Source of the DNA: Clostridia bacterium
Lineage (GTDB): Bacteria > Bacillota > Clostridia > TANB77 > CAG-508
DNA: 36,246 nt
Assembly (NCBI GenBank): GCA_022797215.1
Contig: JAAWKD010000024.1
Span: 1-36,246 of the forward strand
Direction of reading: 5' to 3'
The notes under the pieces are model-generated. The model had not been told where the DNA came from. It did no database searches and was given only the letters and a program-made list of their open reading frames with translations. The translations under genes were made by a program, and so were the position numbers. Numbering within the stretch: the first letter of the stretch is position 1; each line of letters begins with the position of its first letter. This document shows positions 33,185 to 36,246 of this stretch, in pieces.

Positions 33185-33357
33185 TTATAGTGTCCACTCG
33201 TTCCTAATTCTACTTTTATATTATCAAAATTTCTTTCAAAATTGAAAATACTTATCTATAGAATCTATACAAACATTATAACAAAAAATATAAAATTCTT
33301 AAGAAAGGATATGTATAATGTTTTTCTATATATTCATTATACGAAGATAAAAAAGTT

Positions 33358-34071
33358 ATGGGAAAATTACAAAAAGCACTTTTAATTATCCTTATTTTAC
33401 TTTTATTAGGTTTCGACATAATCTTGGCAATTCATTCCTATTATTGCTATACATATTCTGTTGCTATAGGAAACATATTAAAGTCTTTAATTCCTTTAAT
33501 AATATCGTTAATTTATTACTTTATTACAGCTAGACACGTAGAAAAACTATCAATTAATTATACTTTTCTTTTCATTAGTATATTATCTTTTATTGTCATA
33601 ATAATATGTAAAATATTATATTATTTATTAATTATTAATAGGCTATATGAATTTCTATTTTTATTATATATACCTACTATACTATTTTTAATATTAGCTT
33701 TTCTTAATGGCTATTTAGGAAAAATTACACACTTTTGGCATCTTAGGTTGCTATTTTTCGTTGTTTTAATTTTACAATTATATTTTTCTTTTGACTACAT
33801 TCTTGATGTTTATTTTGGCCTTTCCTATACTAATCCTGATAGATATGAACTAGTGAGGAAGCATTGCTTTTCAGATGAAGAATTTTCTTATTTGCCAAAT
33901 AAGATTCCAGATGACGCTACTGATATTAAGTTCTACTGTGAGCCAAGAGGTTCTTATGATACAACTTGTTCGTTATATTTAGTATATTATTCCCCATCTA
34001 TTCCAAATGATAATCATCGTGCTTATTATCACATTGTAATCCCTAAAAAAGAAGAGGATTTCCTAAAATAG
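33358..34071 (+). CDS. Hypothetical multi-pass membrane protein
   Basis: I do not recognise a family. The first 155 residues contain about five membrane segments. A soluble C-terminal part with three cysteines (in KHCFSD, FYCEP and TTCSL) and a short acidic and basic end follows. It is rich in Ile, Leu and Tyr and has a lower GC content than its neighbours. It is one of only two protein genes on this strand, flanked by convergent and divergent neighbours, which fits a gained gene. ATG 33358 lacks a clear Shine-Dalgarno; the leader region is long. Confidence 0.65.
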   Translation: MGKLQKALLIILILLLLGFDIILAIHSYYCYTYSVAIGNILKSLIPLIISLIYYFITARHVEKLSINYTFLFISILSFIVIIICKILYYLLIINRLYEFLFLLYIPTILFLILAFLNGYLGKITHFWHLRLLFFVVLILQLYFSFDYILDVYFGLSYTNPDRYELVRKHCFSDEEFSYLPNKIPDDATDIKFYCEPRGSYDTTCSLYLVYYSPSIPNDNHRAYYHIVIPKKEEDFLK

Positions 34072-34086
34072 GTTTTCCTCCTCTTC
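34051..34086 (-). terminator. Terminator between convergent genes
   Basis: GAAGAGGA (34051-34058) and TCCTCTTC (34079-34086) pair; on the minus strand six T residues follow, so it ends the SurA-like transcript. It overlaps the last codons of the + gene. Confidence 0.7.
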
Positions 34087-34090
34087 TAAC

Positions 34091-34879
34091 TTAATTCATA
34101 TACTCTATTTCTGCTTTTTGTTTCAATAATTCTTTATACTCTTCTATAAGTTCAAATAGTAATTTCACTGCTTGAGAAACCATTTCTTTATCCTCTGCAT
34201 ATTTTTTACACTTTTGGCATTTCTCATTAAATTCGTTATTTTCTGTATTCAATTCTCCATTTTTAATAGCATCTGTTATATAGAGAGACCATTTCGTTTG
34301 CACTTCTAGTCTTTTCATCCTAGATGTGTAGAACTTCACAAAGTCTTCATATTTCATGTGAGTTGCATCTAATATTATATTCATTTCATTACTGTTTTTT
34401 TGAAAATTCTTTTTGACACTTTCTTCAATTTCTCGATTCTCTTCATCACTTAAAAATATCCCTTTGTCCCTTGCATCTTGATCAATAATATATTCCTTTA
34501 TTATTTCACTTATAATGTTTTTCTTCTCTTGTCCTTTATGAAGAACCTCACTATTCTTTTGAAAATTCACATATGCAATTTCTTTTTCGCTGACTTCTTC
34601 TCCATTAATAATTAATACACATTTGTCTGTTTTATTTTTCATCATTTCACTTAGTTCATTCATGCCATTTTGTTTTTCTTCATTTGAAAGTAAAGTTCTA
34701 TTTTCCTGTTTCTTCATATCTAATACCTTTGTTACATTTTCTTCTTGATTCGATATTTTTCTATCAATTATTTCCTTTCTTTTATTTCCTGTTATTATTT
34801 TAGCTATTAATATCATACTAGAAATTATTACTATTACTATCAAAATGGCTATACTTATATTTTTTATATCTTTCAACAT
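34091..34879 (-). CDS. SurA N-terminal-like membrane-anchored protein
   Basis: A 262-residue protein with an N-terminal membrane anchor (about 8-28), a charged linker and a helical region. The segment beginning VLIINGEEVSEKEIAYVNFQ, with EIIKEYIIDQDARDKGI and LSDEE, is typical of the SurA/PrsA N-terminal chaperone domain. No parvulin (PPIase) domain follows, so it would act as a chaperone or adaptor only. The ATG at 34885 is too close to GGGGA; ATG 34879 has seven bases and is preferred. It follows the SH3-containing gene by about 20 bases. Confidence 0.7.
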   Translation of the reverse strand: MLKDIKNISIAILIVIVIISSMILIAKIITGNKRKEIIDRKISNQEENVTKVLDMKKQENRTLLSNEEKQNGMNELSEMMKNKTDKCVLIINGEEVSEKEIAYVNFQKNSEVLHKGQEKKNIISEIIKEYIIDQDARDKGIFLSDEENREIEESVKKNFQKNSNEMNIILDATHMKYEDFVKFYTSRMKRLEVQTKWSLYITDAIKNGELNTENNEFNEKCQKCKKYAEDKEMVSQAVKLLFELIEEYKELLKQKAEIEYMN

Positions 34880-34902
34880 CTTCATTCCCCTTTTAATATT
34901 TT

Positions 34903-36246
34903 CTACTTATTAATAGAATATTGCATTGTCTTTTCTTTATCTTTTGCATTCCATGTTATATTATAAATAGTTTCTCCATAATTAGTATAGTTTCTTGCTA
35001 GACCAGCATAGTGCATTAAATTTAGAGAAGTTTGCAGATTTTCTATATTTAGATTTATTTCTGCCCCTTGGAGTAAATCTCCTAAAATTGAAGGTTCGGC
35101 AGTTTCCCAATCATAATAATCTACTATTCCATATGTCATGCTCATTTGATAATCATCACCATTTCTGATAACACTACATCTCATTTTTATTCTATAGAAA
35201 TGTAATGTTATGTACCAATCTATATTTGCAGATCTTGTAGCATTTCCTGAATCTTCAGTCATATTAGAGAAAATTATTTGAGTATTTTCTGGAATATTCA
35301 TCTTTTCTGCAACTTTTATAACTGTATCAATATTTTCTTCTAATTGTATTTTCATTGAACTGCTCTGTTCTATAGCAATATCTAATGGTATTTTTCTCAT
35401 CGTATGTTTTGTTTTATAAATATCTTCCTCATATGAATACTGGTATCCTGTTTTACCTGAATTCCCAGAAGTTAAAAAATAGTCTAAGGCTGTACTCCCC
35501 TGCGGAAATATCAAATTAGTAATTCTAAGCGTTGATAAAAGTATTCGTCTGTCACTTGTCAAAGACTCTTTTAATAGCACATCATCTTCACTCTTAAACT
35601 CTTCTTCTCCTTTTTTTATTGTATTATAATTAGTTTCTGTTAGTGTTATATCATTCCAATTAATATTTGTTCTATAGTGTATTCCATCTACTTCAACATA
35701 AGGAGTAAAAATTTTATTACCATTATAATAAATCTCTTGATTTGCCGCTATACAATTATGCTGAAAATCTCCTTTTTCTATCAATATAGCATTAGCTGAA
35801 GTGTTAAGCCTAATATTCTTTCTTACTAACACTCTTCCATCATTTTCTACATCAATTATTAAAACGGATGCAAGATTGCCAACACGATAATTTTTGCCTT
35901 CTTCTGTAATATTGAATTTCATTGTACTATAAAGAATTTTTATTTTAAAACTATTATCTGATACTATCATATAGTAAGAATAGTCTTGCATATTTATATC
36001 ATAAATTAAAGTTGGAAAATATACATTATACTCACGAGAATATATACCGAAAGCATTATATTCAAAAGATACTTTTGAATATTCCTCTTGATTTGCTATT
36101 GTTAAGTTCTCTGTAAGTATATAACCTTCTTCTCCATTGGCTAATATAACTTTATCCCAAATATATCCATTTATTTCATTTACTCCTTTATTCGTTCGTT
36201 TTACTATACTATTCTCTACCAATGTTACTTTTTCATTATATATAAC
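34903..36246 (-). CDS. Hypothetical protein with SH3-like domain, partial at the right edge
   Basis: The frame stays open to the window edge, so the true start is outside and the TTG at 36222 is not a real start. The visible 447 residues begin with YNEKVTLVENS and GYIWDKVILANGEEGYI, the end of a bacterial SH3-type domain that usually binds cell-wall peptides. The rest, including repeated beta-strand-like stretches and NLNIENLQTSLNLM, is not recognised. A signal peptide would be expected beyond the edge. It forms an operon with the SurA-like gene. Confidence 0.65.
   Translation of the reverse strand, partial: VIYNEKVTLVENSIVKRTNKGVNEINGYIWDKVILANGEEGYILTENLTIANQEEYSKVSFEYNAFGIYSREYNVYFPTLIYDINMQDYSYYMIVSDNSFKIKILYSTMKFNITEEGKNYRVGNLASVLIIDVENDGRVLVRKNIRLNTSANAILIEKGDFQHNCIAANQEIYYNGNKIFTPYVEVDGIHYRTNINWNDITLTETNYNTIKKGEEEFKSEDDVLLKESLTSDRRILLSTLRITNLIFPQGSTALDYFLTSGNSGKTGYQYSYEEDIYKTKHTMRKIPLDIAIEQSSSMKIQLEENIDTVIKVAEKMNIPENTQIIFSNMTEDSGNATRSANIDWYITLHFYRIKMRCSVIRNGDDYQMSMTYGIVDYYDWETAEPSILGDLLQGAEINLNIENLQTSLNLMHYAGLARNYTNYGETIYNITWNAKDKEKTMQYSINK

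Noticed and set aside
33311..33350. Tiny leader frames (10 and 24 codons) behind AAGAAAGGA before the 33358 gene
   Set aside because: Spacing is reasonable for ATG 33318, but nothing in the peptides suggests attenuation; not annotated as genes.

Overview
The window looks like chromosomal DNA from a low-GC, spore-forming Clostridia-type bacterium. It carries spo0A, a spoIVFA/spoIVFB pair, yyaC and the division genes mraZ-rsmH-ftsL-like, and nearly every gene has an AGGAGG-type ribosome binding site. Only two proteins and one small RNA are read from the + strand. I saw no tRNA, rRNA, CRISPR array or insertion sequence.

Layout from left to right: (1) 1-700, a cytoplasmic Cu/Zn superoxide dismutase gene. 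(2) 706-2908, an ECF-type sigma factor with two membrane segments of its own, followed by a membrane-anchored DUF4362-like protein. (3) 2938-5695, an AlgI-type O-acetyltransferase and its DHHW (AlgX/AlgJ-like) partner. (4) 5770-8062, mraZ-rsmH-ftsL-like with a three-repeat MraZ operator. (5) 8149-10610, an accessory patch with a Fic protein, a small unknown protein and an AAA/DUF4143 ATPase. (6) 10736-13086, RNase J with a long arginine-rich N-terminal extension and a consensus promoter. (7) 13103-18384, one co-oriented run: DUF4116, AlkD-like, phospholipase C-like, a small protein, YyaC, a tail-anchored protein, SpoIVFA and SpoIVFB. (8) 18562-18903, a probable type I toxin-antitoxin locus with convergent RNAs. 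(9) spo0A, yigZ, a BaiN/YhiN-like flavoprotein and a YnbB-like PLP enzyme. (10) A WG-repeat protein and a CorC/HlyC-type membrane protein. (11) An LPXTG thioester/SpaA-type surface protein with its sortase, next to a two-component system. (12) trmB-plsC, then hypothetical membrane proteins and a SurA-like protein up to the right edge.

The most notable observation is about the codon CGG. Reading every gene in frame, I find CGG exactly three times in the window: in sodC (610-612), fic (8776-8778) and the surface-protein gene (28395-28397). At each of these sites the zero frame dies shortly afterwards. Skipping the C and reading GGN as glycine restores the conserved protein: the SOD C-terminal glycine and disulfide cysteine, the second half of the Fic motif HPFREGN/GRTNR, and 519 further residues of the adhesin. 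About thirty other CGG trinucleotides on coding strands lie across codon boundaries and cause no frame change. This suggests that CGG is unassigned or very poorly decoded in this organism and acts as a +1 frameshift codon (CGGN read as Gly). Three coincidental sequence errors or young pseudogenes are the alternative. I annotate these three genes as full-length, frameshift-dependent coding regions.
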